Shown here: positions 18,022 to 27,860 of the stretch, piece by piece
Layout of the letters: every line of letters starts with the position of its first letter
Position numbering within the stretch: position 1 is the stretch's first letter
Translations under genes and position numbers: made by a program
The notes under the pieces: generated by a model
Database searches by the model: none
The model's input: only the letters and a program-made list of their open reading frames with translations
Told to the model about the DNA's origin: nothing
Source of the DNA: Parvimonas sp035282405
GTDB taxonomy: Bacteria > Bacillota > Clostridia > Tissierellales > Peptoniphilaceae
Assembly: GCF_035282405.1 (NCBI RefSeq)
Contig: NZ_JAYKBP010000001.1
Span: forward strand, 62,001 to 126,000
Reading direction: 5' to 3'
Length of the DNA stretch: 64,000 bases

Positions 18022-18996
18022 TTAAATTTTTAATTTTGAAATTGGATTTTTTGAAATACCTTTTTTTATATCTTCATCATCTAAATGAGTATATATTTGT
18101 GTTGTCGCAACACTTGTATGACCTAAAATACTTTGTATTGTTCTTATATCTACATCCCCGTATTTATACATAAGTGTTGCTGCTGTATGCCTTAATTTAT
18201 GAGGCGTATATATTTTGGGATCAAGTCCTGATAATTGTATATATCTTTTTAATCTTAATTGAATTGATCTATTTGAAATTCTTTTTTTATGTGAGCTCAA
18301 GAATAAGGCATTCGTATTTCTTGTAACTGGTCTAAGTTTTAAATAACTATTTATCGCATATAGACAATTTTCATTTAGAAATACAGTCCTTTCTTTATTT
18401 CCTTTACCAATGACACTTAATTTATCCTCTTTAATAGAATCGATATTTATTCCTGTAAGTTCAGAAATTCTAAGTCCGCAAGTTAAAAATATTAATATAA
18501 TAGATAAATCTCTGGCTCTGTTAAACTCATTTTTTTCCTCTTTAATAGAATTTATTACCTTTTCTGACTCAGATAAAGTTAAATATACAGGATTTCTTTT
18601 TTCTAACTTTGGCAATTCAAATTTTTCTGAAGGATTTTTATCAATTAATTCAACGGTATTATACAAATATTTAAACCATGATTTTATTGCAGAAATTTTT
18701 CTGGCTTTTGTTTTAGTTGAATCGTTATAATTAGAATCACAAAAAGAAATATAAGCATGTAAATCTGTGATATCTATATCAGAAATATTTCTTTTATTAA
18801 TTGATAATATCGATACAGAGTTTATGTCTGAATTTAAATTATATCCAAATAATTTTTTTCTCATAATAATAAATTTTAAAAATCGTTTTAAATCATAATA
18901 ATATTCTTTAACCGTTAGATTAGAACGTCCTTTAATAGTTAGCAAATAATTTAAATAGTCATCTAATATAGTAGGGCAATCATCAAAATGTATCAT
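18022..18996 (-). CDS. XerC/XerD-like tyrosine recombinase
   Basis: Site-specific recombinase of the phage-integrase family. An N-terminal SAM-like DNA-binding domain (about 1-110, LDDYLNYLLTIKGRSNLTVKEY) precedes the catalytic domain. Catalytic residues are visible: Arg in TCGLRISELTGI (about 175), Lys in IGKGNKERTV, HKLRHTAA (about 266), the His in LGHTSVATTQIYTHL, and the nucleophilic Tyr in that same motif. At 324 residues it is about 20-30 longer than a standard XerC/D, with an extra segment near residues 45-75. No element ends or cargo genes are visible, so a chromosomal dimer-resolution role is more likely than an integrase. AAGGAG precedes ATG 18996. Confidence 0.88.
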   Translation of the reverse strand: MIHFDDCPTILDDYLNYLLTIKGRSNLTVKEYYYDLKRFLKFIIMRKKLFGYNLNSDINSVSILSINKRNISDIDITDLHAYISFCDSNYNDSTKTKARKISAIKSWFKYLYNTVELIDKNPSEKFELPKLEKRNPVYLTLSESEKVINSIKEEKNEFNRARDLSIILIFLTCGLRISELTGINIDSIKEDKLSVIGKGNKERTVFLNENCLYAINSYLKLRPVTRNTNALFLSSHKKRISNRSIQLRLKRYIQLSGLDPKIYTPHKLRHTAATLMYKYGDVDIRTIQSILGHTSVATTQIYTHLDDEDIKKGISKNPISKLKI

Positions 18997-19016
18997 ATCA
19001 TCTCTCCTTAGAAATA

Positions 19017-19043
19017 CACATATACTATGATTAGATATATGTG
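19017..19043. repeat. inverted repeat between the recombinase and the small membrane protein gene
   Basis: CACATATA (19017-19024) and TATATGTG (19036-19043) are perfect arms separated by 11 bases. They sit about 20 bases upstream of the recombinase start in the divergent gap, a position that suits an operator. Confidence 0.5.
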
Positions 19044-19098
19044 CTAATAGACTAGTTTAAAAACATATCGTATAAAAGTATTTTTAAATAGTATTTTG

Positions 19099-19107
19099 TG
19101 GTATAAT
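19099..19107 (+). promoter_or_regulatory. extended -10 promoter for the small membrane protein
   Basis: TGGTATAAT, a perfect extended -10, lies 77 bases before ATG 19184. A good -35 is not obvious. Confidence 0.5.
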
Positions 19108-19183
19108 ATATTATAACATATAAAAGAGTGATTTATTAATATATATTAAGAATTTATAGAATTAAATACCAAAGGAGATTAAA

Positions 19184-19513
19184 ATGAGATTAAATTTTAG
19201 AAAACTTTTTGAATTAAAATCAATCAGATTTTTAGTTTTTATAATATTTTCTATAATTATTTTTGCATTATCACTATTATTTATAAAACATAACCTTCAA
19301 AAACGAGAAAAAGATAAAATTGAACAACAAAAACCTACAAAGAATAATGAAGAGGATACTAATAAAATGAATGAAAAAAAAGATAAAAAAACTAAAAATG
19401 GAGATAATACAAACTCTGATAGTTTAAAAGATAATAATTCAAATATAGAAAAAAATAAGATTGACCTAGATAAAAGAGAAATAGACAATTTTAAAGAAAA
19501 TAACCCTAAGTAA
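19184..19513 (+). CDS. small single-pass membrane protein with highly charged tail, unknown
   Basis: I do not recognise a family. The 109-residue product has a short basic N terminus, one hydrophobic segment (about residues 15-36, IRFLVFIIFSIIIFALSLLF), then a low-complexity tail of about 70 residues made almost only of Lys, Glu, Asp and Asn. The charge distribution suggests the N terminus is in the cytoplasm and the tail outside. AAGGAG sits 7 bases before the ATG, and a good extended -10 lies upstream, so it is probably expressed. It is the only plus-strand gene right of 18 kb. Confidence 0.65.
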   Translation: MRLNFRKLFELKSIRFLVFIIFSIIIFALSLLFIKHNLQKREKDKIEQQKPTKNNEEDTNKMNEKKDKKTKNGDNTNSDSLKDNNSNIEKNKIDLDKREIDNFKENNPK

Positions 19514-19600
19514 TAAATTATATAAAACATAATAGAATATAGTTTTGATTATTAAATTAAATATTTTTTTTACACTTATAATATAAAATTTTAAACTATT

Positions 19601-19628
19601 TTTTCGCAAAACTATAATTTTGCGAAAA
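19601..19628. repeat. perfect 11-bp inverted repeat
   Basis: TTTTCGCAAAA (19601-19611) and TTTTGCGAAAA (19618-19628) around a 6-base loop. It lies between two convergent genes and may be a bidirectional terminator. Confidence 0.55.
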
Positions 19629-19646
19629 TAATTATTAAGAATTAAA

Positions 19647-19680
19647 GCAGGGGTTAAAATTACACCTCTGCTCTATTTTT
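19647..19680. terminator. terminator between convergent genes
   Basis: GCAGGGGT (19647-19654) pairs with ACCTCTGC (19664-19671), with one G-U wobble, followed on the plus strand by TCTATTTTT. It ends the plus-strand small gene and may also stop the leftward operon. Confidence 0.65.
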
Positions 19681-19725
19681 GTTTTAAACTTAAATAGTTT
19701 TACATATTTTATAAAAATTTTAAAT

Positions 19726-20838
19726 TTACGCTAACTCATCTTTGTATAATTCTTGTAAATATAATATATCATTCATTATCGAATTATCTAAATCTTCGTA
19801 CAATAACAATTTATCCATATCTTCTTTCGCGTTTTTGAATTTTTTTAGTTTTAATTCTAATATTATCTTATTAAATAGTAATTTTTCATCATCTATATAT
19901 ATAGACAGTCCTTTTTCGAAAATTTCAAGCGATTTTTCGATTTTTTGAGTTTTGTAATATAATAACCCTAATTCTATAAAAATATTCAAAAAATCGGCAT
20001 TTAAATCCAATGATTTTTCATAATACTCAATAGATTTTTCGTTTTCGTTTAATTTATTATATATATATCCAATCCAATAAGAATCTTCTTTATCTAGATT
20101 AAAATTATCAATATTTTCTAATATTTTATAACAGTCTTCAAACTTAAATCTATCTACCAGTTGTAATAGCTCTTCAATTTTAACTTTTACACTAATATCT
20201 TGTATTTTTTTATTGATAATATTATCAATTTTCTTGTTTGAATTAGTTATAGCCTTTTTATAAAATATATTAGCTTTAATGTAAAATTTCTCGTTTACAT
20301 ATAAATCACCATAAAGCATATTTAGTAAAAAATCATCTTCATTTTTATTTTCTAGATTAGCCAAGAAAATTTTAATTTCATTAATAAATATATTATAATA
20401 ACTGTTATCATAATTTAAAATCATTAAAAGATATTTAGTATATAATTTTAAAATAAAATCATCATTTTTTTCTAAATTAATTAATCCTCTAATAATTAAT
20501 AAATTATATATTATAGTGTCATAATTATTATCATTAAAATCAATTTTCGATTTGACAAAATCTAACAAATTAATATTTTTTGAATTTATAAAATCATTTA
20601 AAAATTTAATATTATCAAAATTTGAATCTATTCCATTTAATAATAAAATCCCTTCAAAAAAATATGATAAATTAATATTTTCATTAAATTTATTATTTTT
20701 AATATTTTCTAAAAGAACATTTGAACTAATTGGAAAATCAATATTTTCATAAATTTTCTCATTAATTTCAATATTTTTCACTGTAAGAAAATATACTTTA
20801 TTAGAAAATTTTCTAAAATAATTATATAAATTATCCAT
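19726..20838 (-). CDS. tetratricopeptide-repeat protein, function unknown
   Basis: About 370 residues, acidic and very rich in Asn, Ile and Lys. The C-terminal half has TPR-like repeats: YWIGYIYNKLNENEKSIEYY followed by a Leu-Ala helix pair, LGLLYYKTQKIEKSLEIFEKG, and a third less regular repeat. The N-terminal half is helical without a recognised motif. No signal peptide or membrane segment is seen, so it is probably a cytoplasmic scaffold. The start is ATG 20838 with AGGTG just upstream; the longer GTG start (20844) would overlap that site. It follows argS directly (stop and AGGTG overlap), as the last gene of the long minus-strand operon. Confidence 0.75.
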   Translation of the reverse strand: MDNLYNYFRKFSNKVYFLTVKNIEINEKIYENIDFPISSNVLLENIKNNKFNENINLSYFFEGILLLNGIDSNFDNIKFLNDFINSKNINLLDFVKSKIDFNDNNYDTIIYNLLIIRGLINLEKNDDFILKLYTKYLLMILNYDNSYYNIFINEIKIFLANLENKNEDDFLLNMLYGDLYVNEKFYIKANIFYKKAITNSNKKIDNIINKKIQDISVKVKIEELLQLVDRFKFEDCYKILENIDNFNLDKEDSYWIGYIYNKLNENEKSIEYYEKSLDLNADFLNIFIELGLLYYKTQKIEKSLEIFEKGLSIYIDDEKLLFNKIILELKLKKFKNAKEDMDKLLLYEDLDNSIMNDILYLQELYKDELA

Positions 20839-20844
20839 ATTCAC

Positions 20845-22581
20845 CTACATTTTTTTAGGAGTATCCATACCTAGAAGTCCTAATCCAATTTCAATAAGTA
20901 ATCTTGTACAATATGTTAGTACAAGTCTAAATTCTTTAATATTCTCTTCTTGATTATTTATAGGACAAGAATTATAAAATTTATTAAATAATTTTGCAAC
21001 TTCAGTTATATACCTTGCAAGTATTGAAGGTTCGTATTTTTTAGCGGAATCTAATAAAATATCTTCAAATTTATAAATTGACTTTATCAAAGACAATTCA
21101 TCTATATTCATTTCATAATCTGAAACTTTAGAAATATCGATACTATTTAATTTTGAATAAAAATCATTCTTTTCCAATATACTATTAGCTCTTGCAGCAG
21201 AATATTGAACATATGGACCTGTTTCTCCTTCAAAGTTAAGAACATTGTTCCAATCAAAAGAATAATCTTTAATTCTGGTGTTAAATAATTCTTGAAATAT
21301 AACAGCCCCAATTCCTACTTCTTTAGCAATTTCTTCTTTGTTTTCAAGAGAGCTGTTTCTTTCGTTTATAATTTCTAGGGTTTTTTCTACACTTTTTTCA
21401 AGTACATCATTTAAGAATATAACATTTCCTTCTCTTGTACTAAGTTTTGCAGAAGTTCCTAAAAAATCATCTTTTACACTTACCATGCCAAATGAAACAT
21501 GAATACAATCTTTAGCCCATTCATATCCCATTTCTTCTAAAACAGCTTTTAATTGTTGAAAATATAACTTTTGTTGAGTTGCAACTACATAAATATTTTT
21601 ATAAAAATGATAGTCTTTTTTTCTAGTCAATGCAGTTGCAATATCTCTTGTTATATAAGTACTAGAGGAGTTGCTTTTTAAAATTAATGCTGGAGGCAAA
21701 TCATATTTATCTAGATTAACAATTTTACATCCATCACTTTCAACTAATAAATTTTTATCTTCAAGTTCTTTAACAACATCATCAATAAATTGAGAATGAT
21801 ATGCTTCACCTCTGTATGAGTCAAATTCAACTTTTAATTTATCATAAACCTTTTGAAATTCCATTAAACTAATGTCTTTAAACCAATTCCAAAGTTTTAT
21901 GGATTCTTCATCACCATTTTCTAATTTATTAAAATAATCTCTTGCAGTTTCTAACATATTTTCATCAGTTTTACAAAGATTATTAAAATCAACATATAAT
22001 CTTAACAACTGATTTATTGGATCAGCATTTATCTCTTCATCATTCCCCCATAATTTGTATGCAGCTATTATTTTACCAAATTGAGTTCCATAATCTCCAA
22101 GATGATTCACACCAACTGTATTGTAACCTAAAAATTTATATATATTTTTAATTACATTTCCAATTAATGTACTTCTTATATGTCCAATATGAAATGGTTT
22201 AGCTATATTTGTTGAAGAATAGTCAATAACAATAGTTTTGTCTAAATTATCTTGTGATGATCCATATTTTTCCTTTTTATCAAATATTTCTTCTATAACA
22301 TTTTTAGAAAATTCTGAATTTTTAATAAAGAAATTAATATAAGGTCCAACATTTTTTACATTTGAGAATATACTATTATCTACATTAATTTTATTTACCA
22401 ATTCTTCAGAAATGATATTTGGTGCTTTTCTTAAAATTTTTGATAATTTAAAGCAAGGAAATGAAAAGTCTCCCATTTCTGAATTAGGGGGAATTTCTAT
22501 CAATTCTCTAATTTCTTCTTTATTCAAATTTATATCCAAATCAAAAATAGTATCTATAACTATATCCTTAAAATTTATCAT
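20845..22581 (-). CDS. argS: arginyl-tRNA synthetase
   Basis: Class I aminoacyl-tRNA synthetase charging tRNA-Arg. It has the ArgRS-specific N-terminal tRNA-binding domain (about 1-100), the HIGH motif in KPFHIGHIRSTLIG near residue 133, the degenerate KMSKS region near TSAKLSTREGNVI (about 375), and a C-terminal DALR anticodon-binding domain ending YCTRLLIEIGLGLLGMDTP. 578 residues is normal. AGGAG precedes ATG 22581. Confidence 0.97.
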   Translation of the reverse strand: MINFKDIVIDTIFDLDINLNKEEIRELIEIPPNSEMGDFSFPCFKLSKILRKAPNIISEELVNKINVDNSIFSNVKNVGPYINFFIKNSEFSKNVIEEIFDKKEKYGSSQDNLDKTIVIDYSSTNIAKPFHIGHIRSTLIGNVIKNIYKFLGYNTVGVNHLGDYGTQFGKIIAAYKLWGNDEEINADPINQLLRLYVDFNNLCKTDENMLETARDYFNKLENGDEESIKLWNWFKDISLMEFQKVYDKLKVEFDSYRGEAYHSQFIDDVVKELEDKNLLVESDGCKIVNLDKYDLPPALILKSNSSSTYITRDIATALTRKKDYHFYKNIYVVATQQKLYFQQLKAVLEEMGYEWAKDCIHVSFGMVSVKDDFLGTSAKLSTREGNVIFLNDVLEKSVEKTLEIINERNSSLENKEEIAKEVGIGAVIFQELFNTRIKDYSFDWNNVLNFEGETGPYVQYSAARANSILEKNDFYSKLNSIDISKVSDYEMNIDELSLIKSIYKFEDILLDSAKKYEPSILARYITEVAKLFNKFYNSCPINNQEENIKEFRLVLTYCTRLLIEIGLGLLGMDTPKKM

Positions 22582-22590
22582 AATTTTCTC

Positions 22591-24945
22591 CTATTTTAGT
22601 TTTACAACAGTAGCTCCATCGCCACCTTCATTAAATTTACCAAAGCTAAAAGATTTAACCAACTTATGTTTTTTCAAAAAATCTGAAATATTATTTCTTA
22701 AAACTCCTGTACCTTTGCCATGAATAATAGTTACTTCATTTAGATTAGCTATAAAAGAATCATCTAAAAATTTATCAATTTCATAAATTGCATCTTCTGT
22801 ATTATATCCTCTTACATCTATCTTATTATTATACATTTTATCACTTTTAATAAAAGTGGATTTAGAATAAGATGCTTTTTCTTTAGTATTATCTATAATT
22901 TTTTCAATTCTAATAATATCACTAATATTTGCATTTACTTTTAAAATTCCAATTTTAACCTGTAAGTTTCCATTTTTATCAGGCAGTGTTTGTATGTATC
23001 CATTTTCATTTAAACTTAAAACTTTAACTTCTTCTCCCAACATTAAAGGTTCTTTTAAAAGATTTGATTTGTTTTCTTTTTTAATCATTTTAGAATGATT
23101 AATATTATCTATTTTCTTTAATATTTCTTCAGATATTTTTTTCAATTTAGCAGACTGCTCTTTTGATCTTGCTTTGTTTATATGATTAATAGTTTCTTTG
23201 CAAAATTTTTCGGTTTCATATATTGAATTTTCAATATATTCTTCTAATTTTCTCATCTTCTTTTCTTTTTGTTTATTAAATTTCTCAAGTTTTTCTTCAT
23301 ACTCTTCTTTAATTTTTTTATTAAAATTTAATATCTCTCTTTGTTCAATAATAAGATTTTCATATTCTTTACGTCTATTATCAACATTACTAACTAATTT
23401 ATCAAAAGATAATTCGTTATTGGATATAAACTTTTTAGCGTTAACGATAAAGCTTTCATCAAGTCCTAATTTTTTAGAAATCTCAAATGCATTTGATTTT
23501 CCAGAAATGCCAATGATTAATTTGTAAGTGGGCTCTAGCTTTTCAACATCAAATTCCATTGCAGCATTTTGAACATTTTCAGTTGACATTGCATACATCT
23601 TTAATTGACTATAATGAGTTGTTGCAATAGTTCTAATATTCTTTTCTAAAAAATAATTTAATATTGAAATTGAAAGACCTGATCCTTCTTCTGGATCTGT
23701 CCCAGATCCCAATTCATCAAATAATATTAAGGAATTTTCTTTTGCATTTTTTATTATTTCAATTATATTTTTCATATGTGACGAAAAAGTACTTAAAGAC
23801 TGCTCTATACTTTGTTCATCACCAATATCTGCAAATAATTCATCAAATATAGCTACTTCTGAATTATCTGCACAAGGTACCATAAGTCCATATTGAGTCA
23901 TTAAAGTTAAAATACCAACAGTTTTTAAAGTAACAGTCTTACCTCCAGTATTTGGTCCTGTTATTACTAAAGTATTAAAACTATTACCAAGAGAAATATC
24001 AATTGGAACTACTCTATCCCTATCAATTAGAGGATGTCTAGCTGATTTTAATGAAATAATACCTTTATTATTTATTATAGGTTTAATCGCTTCCATATCA
24101 TATGCCAATTTTCCTCTTGAAAATATAAAATCGATATTTGCAATTACACTTAAATTTGAAATTAATTCAGGTAAAATTTCTAAAACACGTCTTGAAAACT
24201 CAATCAAAATTCTTTCAATTTCTTTTTCTTCGTCAATTTCTAATTTTTTTAAATCATTATTTAGATCAACTACAAACATAGGTTCTATAAAAACTGTTTG
24301 TCCTGAAGCGGATTGATCATGAACAATACCTTTGAAAGAATTTTTGAATTCACTCCTTACAGGAACAACATATCTGACATCTCTCAATGTATAAATATTA
24401 TCCATTAACTTGTCTGATGTTGAAATAAGTTGATTAAGTTTATCTCTAATTAAGTCATTTTTAGATTTTATCATTCGTCTTATTCTTTTTAAATCAGAAC
24501 TTGCATCATCTGAAATTTCATTTTCAGATATTATAGAGATTTCTATATCTTTTTCTAATTGAGTAGCTATGTTCAAAGAATTTAAAAGCTCAAAAATATT
24601 TTTATATTCAGTTGATTCTTCTTCAGAAATTATATTTTTTAAAAATCTTGAAGTATTAAGAAGTTTCCAAACTTCTAAAAGTTTTCTAGGAGTAAAAAAT
24701 TGTCCTATTTCTAAAAGTTTAAAGTCTTCTTCTAAGTCATCAATATTAGAAATTCCAGGTAATCCATATTTTATTATAAATCTATAGGCCTCGTCCGTTT
24801 CATTTAACAGTCTTTGTATCTTTATTATATCAAAAGAAACTTCTGTGTTTTTAATAATTTTTTTACCTATTATACTTTGAGAACGATCCAATAACATATT
24901 TATAATTTTATAAAATTCTAAAGTTTTTAATACCTTATTGTTCAT
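22591..24945 (-). CDS. mutS2: MutS2 (Smr-domain ATPase; ribosome rescue / recombination)
   Basis: MutS2/RqcU family ATPase, known in Firmicutes to act on collided ribosomes and earlier linked to recombination control. It lacks the mismatch-recognition domain of MutS. It shows Walker A ITGPNTGGKTVTLKTVGIL (about 331-349), Walker B LILFDELGSGTDPEEG (about 409), a long coiled-coil (about 515-630, Lys/Glu-rich), a KOW-like segment, and a C-terminal Smr nuclease domain with KIDVRGYNTEDA and IIHGKGTGVLR. 784 residues is typical. It is flanked by argS and zapA. Confidence 0.95.
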   Translation of the reverse strand: MNNKVLKTLEFYKIINMLLDRSQSIIGKKIIKNTEVSFDIIKIQRLLNETDEAYRFIIKYGLPGISNIDDLEEDFKLLEIGQFFTPRKLLEVWKLLNTSRFLKNIISEEESTEYKNIFELLNSLNIATQLEKDIEISIISENEISDDASSDLKRIRRMIKSKNDLIRDKLNQLISTSDKLMDNIYTLRDVRYVVPVRSEFKNSFKGIVHDQSASGQTVFIEPMFVVDLNNDLKKLEIDEEKEIERILIEFSRRVLEILPELISNLSVIANIDFIFSRGKLAYDMEAIKPIINNKGIISLKSARHPLIDRDRVVPIDISLGNSFNTLVITGPNTGGKTVTLKTVGILTLMTQYGLMVPCADNSEVAIFDELFADIGDEQSIEQSLSTFSSHMKNIIEIIKNAKENSLILFDELGSGTDPEEGSGLSISILNYFLEKNIRTIATTHYSQLKMYAMSTENVQNAAMEFDVEKLEPTYKLIIGISGKSNAFEISKKLGLDESFIVNAKKFISNNELSFDKLVSNVDNRRKEYENLIIEQREILNFNKKIKEEYEEKLEKFNKQKEKKMRKLEEYIENSIYETEKFCKETINHINKARSKEQSAKLKKISEEILKKIDNINHSKMIKKENKSNLLKEPLMLGEEVKVLSLNENGYIQTLPDKNGNLQVKIGILKVNANISDIIRIEKIIDNTKEKASYSKSTFIKSDKMYNNKIDVRGYNTEDAIYEIDKFLDDSFIANLNEVTIIHGKGTGVLRNNISDFLKKHKLVKSFSFGKFNEGGDGATVVKLK

Positions 24946-24951
24946 TATTAT

Positions 24952-25470
24952 TTATTCTTCTCCATTTTTAATAATTTTTTTAATGTATTCATTTTTTACT
25001 TTTAAAATTTCATTTTGTAATTCTGTGATTGTTTCGTTTTTTACTCTTAATTCATTAAAGTTATCATAAGAAATTTTTTCTACATTTTCATATCTTTTCT
25101 CAAGTGTACTTATTGTACGAATTAAAACATTGTTCTTATTAGTTAATTCGTTTATAATCTGATTTAATTTTTCATTCTTACTTTCTAGTTTTTTCTGATT
25201 TTTAATAAGCTCTTCTTGCTTTTTAAAGGGATAATCACTATCTTCAGATAACAAAGTCAGCTCTTTTTTTACATCAAAATAGTCACTTGAAATATTTAAT
25301 GCCACTAAAGTTGCAGCCATAGCTGAGTTTATTAAATAATTTTGAGAAGTAATTTTATTTATTTCTTCATTGACAAATTTTGCAACTTCCTCAACTTCTT
25401 CTTTAGTTTTTTCACTTACAATTGTGTAAACATTGCCAGCAATATTTACTTTAATTCTATTGGTATCCAT
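24952..25470 (-). CDS. zapA: cell division protein ZapA
   Basis: Small FtsZ-ring-associated protein that bundles FtsZ filaments. The N-terminal globular domain is clear (MDTNRIKVNIAGNVYTIVSE, then AKFVNEEINKI), followed by a long predicted coiled coil (about residues 80-170) rich in Glu, Lys and Asn. At 172 residues it has a longer coiled coil than Bacillus ZapA (about 85). It lies between pheT and mutS2, the same context as in many Firmicutes. AGGAG precedes ATG 25470. Confidence 0.85.
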   Translation of the reverse strand: MDTNRIKVNIAGNVYTIVSEKTKEEVEEVAKFVNEEINKITSQNYLINSAMAATLVALNISSDYFDVKKELTLLSEDSDYPFKKQEELIKNQKKLESKNEKLNQIINELTNKNNVLIRTISTLEKRYENVEKISYDNFNELRVKNETITELQNEILKVKNEYIKKIIKNGEE

Positions 25471-25483
25471 AATATTCTCCTAA

Positions 25484-27850
25484 TTAAAATCTTAAATATG
25501 CTCCTAATTCTTTTTTTAAATCAGTTAATATACTATCAATTATAGTATTAATATCCTCATCAACTAAAGTTTTGTCTTTAGATTGAAAAGTCAATTTATA
25601 AGCCATTGATTTTTTGTTTTTATCAATTTGATTTCCGGTATATATATCAAAAAGTTCAATATTTTTTAATATATTATTAGAATTATTTTTGAATATTCTT
25701 TCAATGCTTCCACTATCTACATCCTTATCAACTACTATTGCTAAATCTCTTTTAACAGCAGGATACTTGATTAATGGCTCATAGATTTTTGTTAAATTTG
25801 CTTTATCTCTAATTTTTTCGATATCTATTTCACAAACAAATATATTTTTCTTTATAGAGAAATTCTTACAAACATCATATGAAACTTGTCCAATTTCTCC
25901 GATTTTTTCTTTGTTTATTAATATATCTGCACATATACCTGGATGAAAATATTCTATTGAAGTATTTTTAACAAATTCTAAATTGTAAATGTTTAATGCA
26001 TATAGTAAATTTACTATAATATCTTTAATATAATAAAAATCATATTTCCCATAACAGCCTATAACCACTTTTTTCTCTTCAATTGGTACTTTATCATTCG
26101 TAATAGTGTGAAATGTATTACCAAGTTCATAAACTAACAAATCTTCATTTTTATAATTCAAATTTTTGGATAAAACATCAATTACATTTGGTATTAAGGA
26201 CTTTCTCATAATACTAAATTCTTCTCCCAGTGGATTTAAAATTTTAACTGTATTTTTAGTATTCATCTTTGCTTTTCCAATAATACTTCCACCAATAAAT
26301 GAATAAGTTGTAATTTCAGATAACCCCAAATTTAATAAAATACTTTTAATCTTATCTTCAAAAATTCTGTTTTTACTTTTTCTACCAATTGTATTTGGAG
26401 CTAAAATAGGTTTAGGATTAAGATTAGAAAATCCATATAATCTACCAATCTCTTCTACAATATCTTCTTGAATAACTAAATCTGTTCTAAAATATGGAAT
26501 AGTGCAAATAATAGTATTCCCCTTTACCTCCGTCTTTATTTCCAATAATTCTAAGTATTTTACAATATCAGATTTTTTTATATCAACTCCTAATAATCTT
26601 TTAGCTAGATTAGAGTCAAACTGAATTACTTTATTGACTGTTTTTTCTTTTTTTGCATCGAAAACAGAATCAATTTTACATTCAACATTTTTTTCAAGTA
26701 AACACAAAAATCTAGATAGAACTTTCATTGTATGATTAATAGTCAATCCTTTTTCATATCTTATTGATGCTTCAGATTTTAACCCCAATCTTTTTGATGT
26801 AGATTTAATAGCCTTTTTTGTAAAATAAGCAGACTCTATTAAAATATTTTTTGTATTTTCATCAATTTCAGAATTTTTTAAGCCCATAATACCAGCAATA
26901 GCAATAGGTTTTACATCATCACATATTAACATATCTTCACTTGAAAGAGTTCTTTCAACATCATCTAGAGTTACTACTTTTTCTCCTTCTATAGCGTTTC
27001 TAATAGCGATATTACCTTCTAATTTATCTAAATCAAAAGCATGTAGAGGTTGACCTAATTCCAACATCAAGAAATTTGTTAAATCTACAATATTGTTTAC
27101 AGGTCTTATACCAGAATTTAATAGATAGTTTTGAACTTTTCTATCTGATTCCTCTATTTTTACATTTTTTACAATACTTGCAGAATATCTTCTACAATTT
27201 TCTGAGTGAATATTAATATTTAATTGACTTTTATTTTCAATTTTTTTAATATCAATAAAATTAATTGGCTTTAATTTTTTATTAAGACTTGCAGCTATTT
27301 CACGAGCCATACCAACGATAGATAGACAATCTGGTCTATTTGGGGTTATTTCAAATTCTACAATAATATCGTTTAAATCTAAAATATCTCTAATATCGGT
27401 ACCTAAAACAATATTATCGTCAAAAATCCTAAGTACCCCATCCCTATAATCCTTTGGAATGATAGAATCTGGATAACCTAACTCTTTATAACTACAAAAC
27501 ATCCCTTGAGAAATTTCTCCAGCCAATTTAGCCTCTTGAATTTTTGTATTATCAGCAAGAGTAGAGTTAACTTTTGCGACTGGAACAAAATCGCATTGTT
27601 TTAGATTTTGTGCAGCTGTAACAATTTGAACTATTTCATTTCCTAAATCAACTTTTGTAATCCATAATTTATTAGAATCCTCATGTCTATAAATATCAAT
27701 AATTTTGCCTATTACTATATTATCAATGTTAGTTCCTAATTTTACAATAGATTCAACATGTGAACCTGTAAGTGTTACTTTGTCACATATGTCCATTATC
27801 TCATCATTAATGTCAACATATTCTTTTGCCCATTTAATTGGTAGTAACAT
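25484..27850 (-). CDS. pheT: phenylalanyl-tRNA synthetase beta subunit
   Basis: Beta subunit of the alpha2-beta2 PheRS. It has an N-terminal tRNA-binding (EMAP-like) domain starting about residue 40 (ESIVKLGTNIDNIVIGKI), the B3/B4 editing domain around 200-370 (HAFDLDKLEG), the B5 domain (about 400-475), a catalytic-like core, and a C-terminal ferredoxin-fold anticodon-binding domain (YPAVKRDLAIVVDKD). 788 residues is standard. pheS lies 10 bases upstream in the same operon. Confidence 0.97.
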   Translation of the reverse strand: MLLPIKWAKEYVDINDEIMDICDKVTLTGSHVESIVKLGTNIDNIVIGKIIDIYRHEDSNKLWITKVDLGNEIVQIVTAAQNLKQCDFVPVAKVNSTLADNTKIQEAKLAGEISQGMFCSYKELGYPDSIIPKDYRDGVLRIFDDNIVLGTDIRDILDLNDIIVEFEITPNRPDCLSIVGMAREIAASLNKKLKPINFIDIKKIENKSQLNINIHSENCRRYSASIVKNVKIEESDRKVQNYLLNSGIRPVNNIVDLTNFLMLELGQPLHAFDLDKLEGNIAIRNAIEGEKVVTLDDVERTLSSEDMLICDDVKPIAIAGIMGLKNSEIDENTKNILIESAYFTKKAIKSTSKRLGLKSEASIRYEKGLTINHTMKVLSRFLCLLEKNVECKIDSVFDAKKEKTVNKVIQFDSNLAKRLLGVDIKKSDIVKYLELLEIKTEVKGNTIICTIPYFRTDLVIQEDIVEEIGRLYGFSNLNPKPILAPNTIGRKSKNRIFEDKIKSILLNLGLSEITTYSFIGGSIIGKAKMNTKNTVKILNPLGEEFSIMRKSLIPNVIDVLSKNLNYKNEDLLVYELGNTFHTITNDKVPIEEKKVVIGCYGKYDFYYIKDIIVNLLYALNIYNLEFVKNTSIEYFHPGICADILINKEKIGEIGQVSYDVCKNFSIKKNIFVCEIDIEKIRDKANLTKIYEPLIKYPAVKRDLAIVVDKDVDSGSIERIFKNNSNNILKNIELFDIYTGNQIDKNKKSMAYKLTFQSKDKTLVDEDINTIIDSILTDLKKELGAYLRF

Positions 27851-27860
27851 ATAATCCCCC

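Noticed and set aside
19099..19115. dif-like AT palindrome TATAATATATTATA
   Set aside because: It overlaps a good extended -10 promoter and lacks the arm sequences and central spacing of a dif site.
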